A stretch of DNA of 64,000 nucleotides from Cytophagaceae bacterium (GTDB taxonomy: Bacteria; Bacteroidota; Bacteroidia; Cytophagales; UBA9547), in NCBI GenBank assembly GCA_027488865.1, contig JAIYAU010000060.1, positions 21,890 through 85,889 of the forward strand. Reading direction: 5' to 3'. The notes under the pieces are model-generated. The model ran no database searches and was not told the DNA's origin. It worked only from the letters and a program-made list of their open reading frames with translations. Positions 35,066 to 44,008 of this stretch are shown piece by piece. Each line of letters opens with the position of its first letter. The first letter of the stretch is position 1. Both the position numbers and the translations under genes were made by a program.

Positions 35066-38000
35066 TTAATCCTTTTTGGCTTCACCTACGCTTAATTTTT
35101 TTAGTTCTTCCAAATCGTTACGCAATTGCTCTATTTGCTTTTGATAGGTTTTTGTAGATTCAAAAATTGATTTTTGATTTTCCAAATCGCTTTTTAACTG
35201 GTTAATATCCTTTTGCTGAAGAGAGGTAATTTTTTTAAGACTATCAATCATTTGCTGCTGTGCTTGCAAGCCACTGATGCTCAAAGTATAAAGTCGGTCA
35301 TAATCGATTACCCTAAAATCGTTGGTTTCTTTACCAAATACAAAAATATCCTTTGGTGCTTCTTTCCATTCACCAGTAGAAAAATCAAATGGACTTACGG
35401 CCAAAACAATCTTCTCAATTTTATCATTTTCAGGACTTATAAGCCTTATTTTATCTCCTGGTTTCAAATCATGTTTTTGGGCCAATTGTATGGTTAGCTC
35501 ACCTTTATCCTTGTTAAATATAAATGACTTGGCTTTTTCATAGATAGATGGGATAAATGCCATTTGTTTAGATACAGCGGAGGGATAAATTTTTTCCACC
35601 TCTTGAGCAATAAATCCTTTAACTCGCTCATTGCCCTTGGCAACAGAATCTTTATAAGAATAGTTGGTGACTTTAAGTTTTAATAAAGTATTTAAGTCTT
35701 CTGTATTATTACTGACCTCAAGTTTGGTTTTTATTCTAGCATCAGAAGATGCATAAAAACCGCCCCCATTGCTCCAAAAGGAACCACTGGCGCGAACTGC
35801 AATACTTGGTGTTACAATTGCCGAGGTTAAGGAGGGTGTTGTGCTAGTAAAATGCCGCATGGAAGTTGCTGCTAACGCTAAACCGCCAGCAACGTCAAGT
35901 GGATATGCAGGTGCAGTTGTACCAATACCTACATAGGCAGTGGCGTGAACAAGTGTCATGATTGTGCCAGTGGTAGAAGAAAGCCCATCGTTTCTGGTAA
36001 AAAGTAATTTACCCACCCCTTCACTATTGTTAGAACCAGTATTTATAATCGAAAATATAGTCCCTCCAGTACTTGTATTACTTGTAGAAAGCCAAGTACC
36101 TATGTTACTGCTACTTACCAAGGCATGAGTTAAATTATTGGGGGAAACGACATGTAAGTTGGCTTGTGGTGCTACTATACCAATTCCTACATTAAGTGTA
36201 CTTGCCCCTATACCACCTAATACCATGGCGTTGCTGGCACCCACTTTAGCATTGAATCCAATAGCTGAAGCATTTGTCAGTCCAGGAAGTGTTACATCTG
36301 CTCCTGAGCCTAACAAGGTATTATTTGATCCAGTAGTATTTGTTCCACCTGCATCATCCCCTAAAAATGTGTTATTCTCTCCACTGGTATTTATTTGTCC
36401 AGTTCTATAGCCAACAAAGGTATTGGAGGCTCCTTCACTTACTTTTCCTGAACGCCAACCAATATAAGTTACATAATCCACAGAACCAGAATTTTGACCT
36501 GCTTCAAAGCCAACAAAAACATTTCCTCTACCTGTATTAGATTCACCCGCATTGGCACCAATTATCACACCAGCACCAGATTGTGTATTATTTCTGCCCG
36601 CATAATAACCTATATAAACAGCACTGTTTTGCCCAGTAAATGTATTTTCTCCTGCACCATGGCCAATAAAGGTATTGTTTGTGCCCGTGGTAAGTAGTTT
36701 TCCAGTAAAATTCCCAACAAGAAGGTTATTAGCACCACCTGGTTTTACGGATAATACTCTTTGTCCACCTATATAATAAGCACTATCAGCGGCAATGTTC
36801 ATGTTTCCATTAACATCTAGTCTATATTTGGGGTTAATACCAATACCAGCTTTACCAGATCCAACTCTTAGAGCAACCCCACCTACAGCGGTATTATCAA
36901 AAAAACCACCAACACCGGTATTAGAGCTAGTGCTACCATATATTCCGTATCCGGTACCTGTTGCTTCACCCCTTACACCTGCACTTCCGCCAACATTATT
37001 GCTATATCCCCATACGCCTGTTCCTCCAGCGGCGGTACTTTGCCCATAAAGTGCTGCGTTACCCGCACTTATTACTTGAAAAGTAAGAAGATTATTTAAG
37101 GTACCACCAATTGCATAAGCGGTACCATTATACAACATGGTGCTTACTCCTAACGTATTGGTACTAAGCCAATAAGGAATTGTATTGGTCGAACCTACCC
37201 CAGCTAATCCAGTTGCCAATAAATCATATTCTGTCCCGTTTGTTTTTTTGTAATATAACCCATTATCAATAGCTTTTACATAGAGCTTGCCTACCCCTGA
37301 AGCAGGTATTGGTATTTGTGCAGATGTCAAATTACTTAAAGCAATTGCACCGTTTATAGAAAGTCTCTCTCCTAATGCCCCAATGCCTAAACTATCTTGT
37401 ACATAGACCTTACCTGTAGAAAAGAAACCAGCGTAACCAAAAGGCCCGCCTGGAGAACTTCCATAAATTCCATAATTGAAACCAGGTCCATTGGCAGTAC
37501 CAAACACACCATAATTAGTGGTTGTTCCACTTCCAGCACTTTGGCCATAGACGCCATAGTTTACAGTACCAGCGTTTCCTTGGCTATAGCCATAAATGCC
37601 ATAGTTATTAAAAATTCCATTAGCCGTAGCATAAACACCATAGGTGCTGCTGTTTGGTGCATTATCAGCAGAATATGCTTGCAGGCCATAGGAGGCAAAA
37701 CGAGTATTGGTCGTTGAAGATGTAAATATACCAGTCGTGCCAGAAGAAAAAGTACCTCCACCCGCCATATTATTTAAGATTTCCATTTTGGAATTATCAT
37801 CAATCCCTCCATTAGCTAAAATTCTACCTTTATTTGCCTGTATCCTCAAATTTCCAAACACATCTATCGCAGTACCTCCTGAAACAAAGTTATTTCTAAC
37901 AGAAATGGCACTACCAAATTTTGAAGCACTGCTTACTGAAAGCCCAATCCCTATAGGCAAATCAATAGAAACAGCGGCGTTGTTGGTGTCGCTACTGGTA

Positions 38001-38794
38001 ACTTGAATTGCCCCAACCCTATTGCCGTTGTCAACCCGAAGCGTGTAAAATGGATTAGCAGAAGCACCAATACCCACTTGTCCATTGCTATTAATGATCA
38101 TCCTTTGGGCATTGCGTGTTTTGATTATAAAAGGTTGGAACAAGCTACTATTAAGTGTACCGATACAATTAGAAGAGTCAGTTGAGCCATTTCCTACCAA
38201 TCGCCATTCATTACTTGGTAGATTACTTGGCGCTACATATTGTATAATACCAGTGGTAGTGTCAGCTACTAGTATACCAGATTTGGCATTAGGGGTGTGT
38301 CTGTATATGGTGTCTAAGGCAATCTGCCCAGCCACGTGGAGTTTTCTTCTTGGATTAATTGTGCCTATACCTACATTACCATTGGCTGAATCAATTACTA
38401 ATCTTGTAATGTTTGAGGTTCTAAAGCGTAAGTCACGACTATCAACGGTACCAATAAATTGAGTATTGTTGGTACCTGGATTACCAGATAACGACCAGCC
38501 CGTGGCATTCCCACCATAACTTTGCCATACACCACTACCTACATAATATCTAAAAACTTGAGCTGTACTATCATAATAGGTAAGTCCAACACTACCAAGC
38601 CCAGAAAGCCCAAATCCCAAACTTTGATCGTTTGGATAACGCGGCATTAAAAAGCCCTGAGGAGTAGTAAAACTCCCCTTAATATCCACAGCAGCCTTAT
38701 TATTAGGGTTTTCTGTATTAAATCCTGTTGAAATTTGACCTTGGGCATTTAAAACAAAAACAAAAAAGACTAGGGTGAGTAAACGAACTACCAT
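35066..38794 (-). CDS. very long secreted protein with S74 endosialidase chaperone domain
   Basis: A 1242-residue protein from the ATG at 38794 (a TTG eight codons earlier adds a non-signal extension). The first 20 residues are a signal peptide (FVLNAQGQ). A repetitive Gly/Asn/Ser-rich body follows, with blocks of YGVYG-type repeats (about 390-480), a run of hexapeptide-like NNTFIGxGAG repeats (about 690-850) like the heads of trimeric adhesins, and several NVGIGT linkers. Near residue 1050 SDARIKTKLE matches the intramolecular chaperone of auto-cleaving (peptidase S74) tailspikes, where Ser-Asp self-cleave. The C-terminus (about 1190-1242) is a coiled coil. Likely a trimeric surface fibre; chaperone release is inferred. 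Confidence 0.85.
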   Translation of the reverse strand: MVVRLLTLVFFVFVLNAQGQISTGFNTENPNNKAAVDIKGSFTTPQGFLMPRYPNDQSLGFGLSGLGSVGLTYYDSTAQVFRYYVGSGVWQSYGGNATGWSLSGNPGTNNTQFIGTVDSRDLRFRTSNITRLVIDSANGNVGIGTINPRRKLHVAGQIALDTIYRHTPNAKSGILVADTTTGIIQYVAPSNLPSNEWRLVGNGSTDSSNCIGTLNSSLFQPFIIKTRNAQRMIINSNGQVGIGASANPFYTLRVDNGNRVGAIQVTSSDTNNAAVSIDLPIGIGLSVSSASKFGSAISVRNNFVSGGTAIDVFGNLRIQANKGRILANGGIDDNSKMEILNNMAGGGTFSSGTTGIFTSSTTNTRFASYGLQAYSADNAPNSSTYGVYATANGIFNNYGIYGYSQGNAGTVNYGVYGQSAGSGTTTNYGVFGTANGPGFNYGIYGSSPGGPFGYAGFFSTGKVYVQDSLGIGALGERLSINGAIALSNLTSAQIPIPASGVGKLYVKAIDNGLYYKKTNGTEYDLLATGLAGVGSTNTIPYWLSTNTLGVSTMLYNGTAYAIGGTLNNLLTFQVISAGNAALYGQSTAAGGTGVWGYSNNVGGSAGVRGEATGTGYGIYGSTSSNTGVGGFFDNTAVGGVALRVGSGKAGIGINPKYRLDVNGNMNIAADSAYYIGGQRVLSVKPGGANNLLVGNFTGKLLTTGTNNTFIGHGAGENTFTGQNSAVYIGYYAGRNNTQSGAGVIIGANAGESNTGRGNVFVGFEAGQNSGSVDYVTYIGWRSGKVSEGASNTFVGYRTGQINTSGENNTFLGDDAGGTNTTGSNNTLLGSGADVTLPGLTNASAIGFNAKVGASNAMVLGGIGASTLNVGIGIVAPQANLHVVSPNNLTHALVSSSNIGTWLSTSNTSTGGTIFSIINTGSNNSEGVGKLLFTRNDGLSSTTGTIMTLVHATAYVGIGTTAPAYPLDVAGGLALAATSMRHFTSTTPSLTSAIVTPSIAVRASGSFWSNGGGFYASSDARIKTKLEVSNNTEDLNTLLKLKVTNYSYKDSVAKGNERVKGFIAQEVEKIYPSAVSKQMAFIPSIYEKAKSFIFNKDKGELTIQLAQKHDLKPGDKIRLISPENDKIEKIVLAVSPFDFSTGEWKEAPKDIFVFGKETNDFRVIDYDRLYTLSISGLQAQQQMIDSLKKITSLQQKDINQLKSDLENQKSIFESTKTYQKQIEQLRNDLEELKKLSVGEAKKD

Positions 38795-38923
38795 ATTCAA
38801 TAGCTGATAAAGTTTCAATTTGTTAATGTAAAATTACAATTTTGAAACTTAAAATCAATAGGTTATAAAAATTAAATAAACGAATAAGAACATATCAAAG
38901 CTATAGGTTTTAAAACTTCGATT

Positions 38924-38952
38924 TTGTGTTGAAAGCCTTTTTGTTAATTTTG
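38924..38952 (+). promoter_or_regulatory. candidate promoter of glmM
   Basis: TTG at 38924-38926, an 18-base spacer, and TAATTTTG at 38945-38952, close to the Bacteroidota TTG/TAnnTTTG consensus. It would give a leader of roughly 90 bases before the ATG at 39047. Confidence 0.5.
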
Positions 38953-39046
38953 CGCAGGGTCTAAGCATAAAACATACAAATTACTTTGGCTCAAGCACTA
39001 AAATAACACTTCGTTGGCAGTGCAATTATTTTATAATATTTATTAA

Positions 39047-40432
39047 ATGACATTAATTAAATCTATTTCTGGTATTAGAGGCACTGTTGGAGGCCAAGTA
39101 GGTCTATCACTTACTCCTCTGGATGTAGTTAAATTTACCGCTGCTTTTGGAGCTTGGGCGCAAACAAAATCAAGCAAAACTAAGGTAATAATAGGTAGAG
39201 ATGCCCGAATTTCAGGTGATATTATCTCTAAACTGGTAGCCTCTACGCTTATGAGTCAAGGCTTTGAGGTAATTGACCTAGGACTATCAACAACGCCTAC
39301 TGTTGAATTGGCTGTGGTGTGGGAGGAAGCAGCCGCAGGAATAATTATTACAGCCAGCCACAATCCTATCCAATGGAACGCCTTAAAACTTTTAAACGAC
39401 AAAGGTGAATTCATATCAGCCGAAGATGGACAAATGGTGGTTGAGCTAGCACAAAAAGAAAGTTTTGTGTTTTCAGAAGTACATAAAATTGGCAAATACA
39501 AACAGGATTCTACCCTTTTGGATAAACATATTGAAGAAATATTAAAACTTAAATTGGTTGATAAAAAAGCCATAGAAGAGCGGAACTTTAAAGTGGTGAT
39601 TGACGGTGTCAATTCAACAGGTGGAATTGCGCTTCCCTTACTTTTAACAGCTCTAGGAGTTAAAAAAATTGAAAAACTAAACTGTGAACCTACGGGCTAT
39701 TTTACACATAATCCGGAACCTCTTGCAGAAAATCTCACCCAAATCTCAGAAGTACTTAAAGATGGAAACTATGACTTGGGTATAGTGGTTGACCCAGATG
39801 TAGATAGACTTGCATTTGTATGTGAAGACGGAGAAATGTTTGGTGAAGAATATACCTTGGTGGCTGTGGCGGATTATGTATTAAAACATACTCCAGGTAA
39901 CACAGTTTCTAATCTTTCCTCTACAAGAGCACTTCGTGACATAACAGAAAAAGCTGGGTTTACTTATACTGCAGCAGCCGTGGGAGAAGTTAACGTAGTG
40001 TTAGCCATGAAAAACAATCATGCAGTAATAGGTGGCGAAGGTAATGGAGGCATTATTTATCCTCCATTGCATTATGGACGAGACGGCCTAGTCGGCGTGG
40101 CGTTGTTTTTGACACACTTGGCTAAATATGGTAAATCAATCTCATACCTGAAGATGTCTTATCCTAGTTATCATATTTCTAAAAACAAAATTGAACTTAC
40201 CCCAGACATAGATGTAGATGCTATTTTAATAGCTATAAAAGAACGCTATAAAAAACAACAAGTAATAGATATCGATGGTGTTAAAATAGAATTTGAGCAA
40301 GAGTGGGTTCATTTGCGCAAATCAAATACAGAACCAATCATAAGGATATATGCTGAATCAAATACCCAAGCAACCGCAGACTATCTTGCTAATAAAATAA
40401 TACAAGACATAAAAGAAATCATAATTCAATAA
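39047..40432 (+). CDS. glmM: phosphoglucosamine mutase
   Basis: Converts glucosamine-6-phosphate to glucosamine-1-phosphate for UDP-GlcNAc and hence peptidoglycan. The 461-residue protein of the phosphohexomutase superfamily starts IKSISGIRGTVGG; phosphoserine S104 is in TASHNPIQWNALK, the metal loop is DPDVDRLAF, the sugar loop GEGNGGIIYP and the phosphate site RKSNTEPIIRIYAE. The same Bacteroidota type is often described as phosphoglucosamine mutase, but a phosphomannomutase activity cannot be excluded by sequence alone. Terminated by the hairpin at 40458-40488. Confidence 0.92.
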   Translation: MTLIKSISGIRGTVGGQVGLSLTPLDVVKFTAAFGAWAQTKSSKTKVIIGRDARISGDIISKLVASTLMSQGFEVIDLGLSTTPTVELAVVWEEAAAGIIITASHNPIQWNALKLLNDKGEFISAEDGQMVVELAQKESFVFSEVHKIGKYKQDSTLLDKHIEEILKLKLVDKKAIEERNFKVVIDGVNSTGGIALPLLLTALGVKKIEKLNCEPTGYFTHNPEPLAENLTQISEVLKDGNYDLGIVVDPDVDRLAFVCEDGEMFGEEYTLVAVADYVLKHTPGNTVSNLSSTRALRDITEKAGFTYTAAAVGEVNVVLAMKNNHAVIGGEGNGGIIYPPLHYGRDGLVGVALFLTHLAKYGKSISYLKMSYPSYHISKNKIELTPDIDVDAILIAIKERYKKQQVIDIDGVKIEFEQEWVHLRKSNTEPIIRIYAESNTQATADYLANKIIQDIKEIIIQ

Positions 40433-40457
40433 GCAAAAGATTGATTAATTCTACTTT

Positions 40458-40488
40458 AAAGACGATTAAAATTAATCGTCTTTTTTTT
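40458..40488 (+). terminator. rho-independent terminator after glmM
   Basis: AAAGACGATTA, loop AAAT, TAATCGTCTTT, then a T run to 40488; it lies 26 bases after the glmM stop. Confidence 0.9.
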
Positions 40489-40715
40489 GTTAATTTTTTA
40501 TTTTAATAAATTTTTATCATTTTTGACTAATAAATCATAGTTTTAATCAAATTGTACTCGAAATTAATTTAAATAATGTACATTATTAGATAATTCATAG
40601 AATTTAAATAAAGTTCTATCTATTTTGTTTCGATTTAACTATATAAAATCCAAGAATATCGCCACATTATCTGGACGAATTTAGATTACGAAATTTAATT
40701 TTTATCGCAAGCCAA

Positions 40716-41507
40716 ATGACAAAAGATTATTTTAACTATATACCATTTTGGAAATTTGAAAATCTTAGTGAAATCAACAATTTGGTTCATTTTATTACCA
40801 CAAGAATTGGTGGTTTAAGTAGTGGCGAATATGAAAGTTTAAATCTAAGCAATAAAGTAGGTGACAAACCAAATCACGTAAAGGCCAATCTAAAAAAACT
40901 AGCCAACCTTATTGGGATAATTCCAGAAAATATAATTATACCCGATCAAACACATGAAACCAACGTTGGAATTGTAGTAACCACTTCTGAATCAGAAGAT
41001 TTTGTCGCTACAGATGCCCTAATCACCAAAGCCAAAGGAATTTGTATTACTGTGCTTTCTGCTGATTGTGTTCCTATTCTATTTTATGACCATAAAAGAG
41101 CAATAGTAGCTGCTGCACATGCTGGATGGAAAGGAAGCGTAGCCAACATTGTAGGCGCCACCATAGAAAGTATGAAAAAAAATTATGACTCTAATCCAGA
41201 AAACATTATTGTAGGCATAGGCCCATCTATTTCCATGGAGCATTACGAGGTAGGTAGCGAAGTAATCGATGCCGTAAAATCGAATTATAATGACCACAAA
41301 TTATTTCTGAAACCGACGTTAAATGAGGATAAGATGTTGTTAAATTTAAAAGAGTTAAACAGAACTTTACTTTTAAAAGCAGGGGTTTTATCCTCCAACA
41401 TTGAGGTCTCTACCTTATCGACATTTGACCAACAAAATGATTTTTTCTCTGCTCGACGTTCAGGATATAATTGTGGTAGATTTGGCGCGGGCATTATGTT
41501 GAGATAG
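40716..41507 (+). CDS. pgeF: peptidoglycan editing factor PgeF (laccase-domain, YfiH family)
   Basis: A 263-residue cytoplasmic protein of the YfiH/DUF152 family. The E. coli member removes wrongly added L-Ser from UDP-MurNAc; related enzymes oxidise or hydrolyse purine nucleosides. The metal-site motifs are visible: DQTHETNV, VLSADCVPILFYD, AAAHAGWKGSV and the late FFSARRSGYNCGRFGAGI. Zinc ligands His and Cys are all there. ATG start at 40716. It stands alone between glmM and uvrB, and the product supports wall synthesis. Confidence 0.9.
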   Translation: MTKDYFNYIPFWKFENLSEINNLVHFITTRIGGLSSGEYESLNLSNKVGDKPNHVKANLKKLANLIGIIPENIIIPDQTHETNVGIVVTTSESEDFVATDALITKAKGICITVLSADCVPILFYDHKRAIVAAAHAGWKGSVANIVGATIESMKKNYDSNPENIIVGIGPSISMEHYEVGSEVIDAVKSNYNDHKLFLKPTLNEDKMLLNLKELNRTLLLKAGVLSSNIEVSTLSTFDQQNDFFSARRSGYNCGRFGAGIMLR

Positions 41508-41666
41508 TCTTTTATAATTAACAAATTAAAGGTTTGTGCTCTGTTCGCGTTTGTGGCCAACCTAATATTTAAAAATAAGATTATAATTGTTTAATTTAAT
41601 TTTTAGCGATATTTGAGTGATTATTCTTAACTGAGATTCCCAGATATTTATAAAATTGAATTACAA

Positions 41667-43688
41667 TTGAATTTTGAACTTACATCACATTATCAGCCCA
41701 CGGGTGATCAGCCAAAAGCTATAAAACAGCTTGTAGAAGGCATTAATAACAATGAAAGAAGTCAAGTTTTGCTTGGAGCTACGGGCACCGGCAAGACTTT
41801 TACGATTGCCAATGTGGTAAACCAGATTAACAAACCCACCTTGGTTTTGAGCCATAACAAAACACTTGCTGCGCAGCTATACGGCGAGTTTAAACAATTC
41901 TTTCCTAACAACGCGGTAGAATATTTCATTTCATATTATGACTATTACCAGCCAGAGGCTTATATCGCCTCTTCCAACACATATATAGAAAAGGATTTAG
42001 CAATTAATGAAGAAATAGAGAAGTTACGATTAGCAGCCACCTCGTCGCTTGTATCTGGCAGAAAGGACATACTTATTGTAGCCTCAGTTTCATGTATTTA
42101 CGGTATTGGTAATCCTGAGGAGTTTAGCAAACAAGTAATTGACATAAAGATTGGAGACAGACTGGCGATTAGTCAACTTTTATATGGATTGGTTGATGTG
42201 TTATACAAAAGAACAACCGCTGATTTTTTACGTGGTACATTTAGAGTAAAGGGTGATACAGTAGATATTTTTCCCGCTTATGCAGATTTCGCTTTCAGAA
42301 TTATATTTTTTGGAGATGAAATTGAGGCCATTCAAATAATTGATCCTTGGACAGGCAAAAAAACAGGTGATAATCAAAATATTAGAATCTACCCAGCCAA
42401 TTTGTTCGTAACAGGTAAAGATGCTCTTGAAGGTGCTATTCATGAAATTCAAGATGATATGATGCACCAAATTAAGCAATTTGAATTGGATGGGCGTTTT
42501 TTAGAGGCAAAAAGAATAAAGGAGAGAACAGAGTTTGACCTTGAAATGATGCGCGAGCTAGGCTATTGCTCTGGCATTGAAAACTATTCCAGATATTTTG
42601 ATAAACGTGCTATTGGGCAACGGCCATTTTGTTTACTAGATTACTTTCCTGATGATTATTTGTTGGTTGTAGACGAGAGTCACGTAACCCTACCCCAAAT
42701 AAAAGCCATGTGGGGTGGCGACCGTTCAAGAAAAGTGGCGTTGGTTGATTTTGGCTTTAGACTTCCAGCTGCATTAGATAATAGACCGCTTACGTTTAAT
42801 GAATTTGAGTCCATGATAAATCAAATAATCTATGTAAGTGCCACCCCAGCAGAGTATGAACTTACCCAGGTTGATGGCATTGTAGTAGAGCAAATAATAC
42901 GACCAACTGGCTTGCTTGATCCTGAAATAGAAGTAAGACCAAGCCTAAACCAAATAGATGACCTAATTGAAGAAATAAATGAAAGAATAGCCATGGGTGA
43001 TCGTGTGTTGATTACCACACTTACCAAACGAATGGCAGAGGAGTTGGCTAAATATCTAGAAAACCTTAGAATTAAATGTAAGTACATACACTCCGAAGTA
43101 AAAACACTTGACAGGGTTGAGATTTTGAGGGAATTAAGACTAGGGATTTTTGATGTTTTAATCGGGGTAAATTTATTAAGAGAAGGATTAGATTTACCCG
43201 AAGTATCATTAGTGGCTATAATGGACGCTGACAAAGAAGGATTTTTAAGAAACGTGAAATCGCTGGTACAAACAATCGGAAGAGCAGCCAGAAATGACAA
43301 AGGAAAAGTAATAATGTACGCAGATAAAATGACTGATTCTATGCGTAACGCCATTGATGAAACCAACCGAAGAAGGGCGATACAAATGGCTTATAACACA
43401 GAATATGGCATAACTCCTAAAACAATACTTAAGACCAAGGAGGCTATCATGGACCAAACGAAGGTAGCAGATAGCAAGAAAGAGGTGCCTAAATATTATG
43501 TAGAACCAGAAGAACTCAACATTGCTGCTGACCCTATTGTAATGTATATGAGCAAACCAGAACTTGAAAAGCTGGTGGCACAAACACAAAAGAAAATGGA
43601 AAAAGCGGCCAAAGAATTAGATTTTATGGAGGCCGCCAAACTCAGGGATGAATGGCTGGCATTAAAAAAGCAACTTGGAGAAAAATAA
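41667..43688 (+). CDS. uvrB: excinuclease ABC subunit B
   Basis: Helicase-like damage verification subunit of nucleotide excision repair, 673 residues. Order of motifs: GATGTGKTFTIANV (Walker A) near residue 38, the beta-hairpin segment YDYYQPEAYIA, DESH (Walker B-like), VSATPAEYEL, VGVNLLREGLDLPEV and QTIGRAARN, then the C-terminal UVR motif (AAKELDFMEAAKLRDEW) that binds UvrC. Reading back from the conserved start LTSHYQPTGDQPKAI no ATG is found in frame, so TTG at 41667 is the start. Single gene. Confidence 0.97.
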   Translation: MNFELTSHYQPTGDQPKAIKQLVEGINNNERSQVLLGATGTGKTFTIANVVNQINKPTLVLSHNKTLAAQLYGEFKQFFPNNAVEYFISYYDYYQPEAYIASSNTYIEKDLAINEEIEKLRLAATSSLVSGRKDILIVASVSCIYGIGNPEEFSKQVIDIKIGDRLAISQLLYGLVDVLYKRTTADFLRGTFRVKGDTVDIFPAYADFAFRIIFFGDEIEAIQIIDPWTGKKTGDNQNIRIYPANLFVTGKDALEGAIHEIQDDMMHQIKQFELDGRFLEAKRIKERTEFDLEMMRELGYCSGIENYSRYFDKRAIGQRPFCLLDYFPDDYLLVVDESHVTLPQIKAMWGGDRSRKVALVDFGFRLPAALDNRPLTFNEFESMINQIIYVSATPAEYELTQVDGIVVEQIIRPTGLLDPEIEVRPSLNQIDDLIEEINERIAMGDRVLITTLTKRMAEELAKYLENLRIKCKYIHSEVKTLDRVEILRELRLGIFDVLIGVNLLREGLDLPEVSLVAIMDADKEGFLRNVKSLVQTIGRAARNDKGKVIMYADKMTDSMRNAIDETNRRRAIQMAYNTEYGITPKTILKTKEAIMDQTKVADSKKEVPKYYVEPEELNIAADPIVMYMSKPELEKLVAQTQKKMEKAAKELDFMEAAKLRDEWLALKKQLGEK

Positions 43689-44008
43689 TGTATATTAGTT
43701 GTAAAAAACTGATTTAAAGATACTACCCTTACCAAAAGCAAATCAATTTTATTTGAATAGTCTAATTGGATGTTTATTGACCTAACAAGTTGGTTTTAAT
43801 AGTTTAATCTCTAATTTGGATAAAATTCAATATCTGCAATAGAGTAAACCCTACAAAAGTTTATTTATTATATCGATTGTTGATGCTGTATGGTTTGAAC
43901 TTTTGAAGGGATTTTAACTTTATTCTATCCATTGATTAATCTTGTTTAAAAATATCCTCCTTATCACCAACTATATTTTTTTAACTTTACTATCTATTAT
44001 CACATAAT
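43689..44008. other. intergenic, 320 bases, between uvrB and dnaE
   Basis: AT-rich, no open reading frame of substance. I see no strong hairpin and no obvious TAnnTTTG box. The dnaE promoter must be in here but could not be picked out. Confidence 0.5.

Noticed and set aside
36500..37700. DNA tandem repeats as a CRISPR or satellite array
   Set aside because: The periodicity reflects protein repeats (hexapeptide and YGVYG units) with diverged DNA and no spacer structure.
35213..38462. Many plus-strand frames opposite the S74 gene, up to 125 codons
   Set aside because: They are all opposite a convincing long gene with repeats; none has a family signal or a plausible start.
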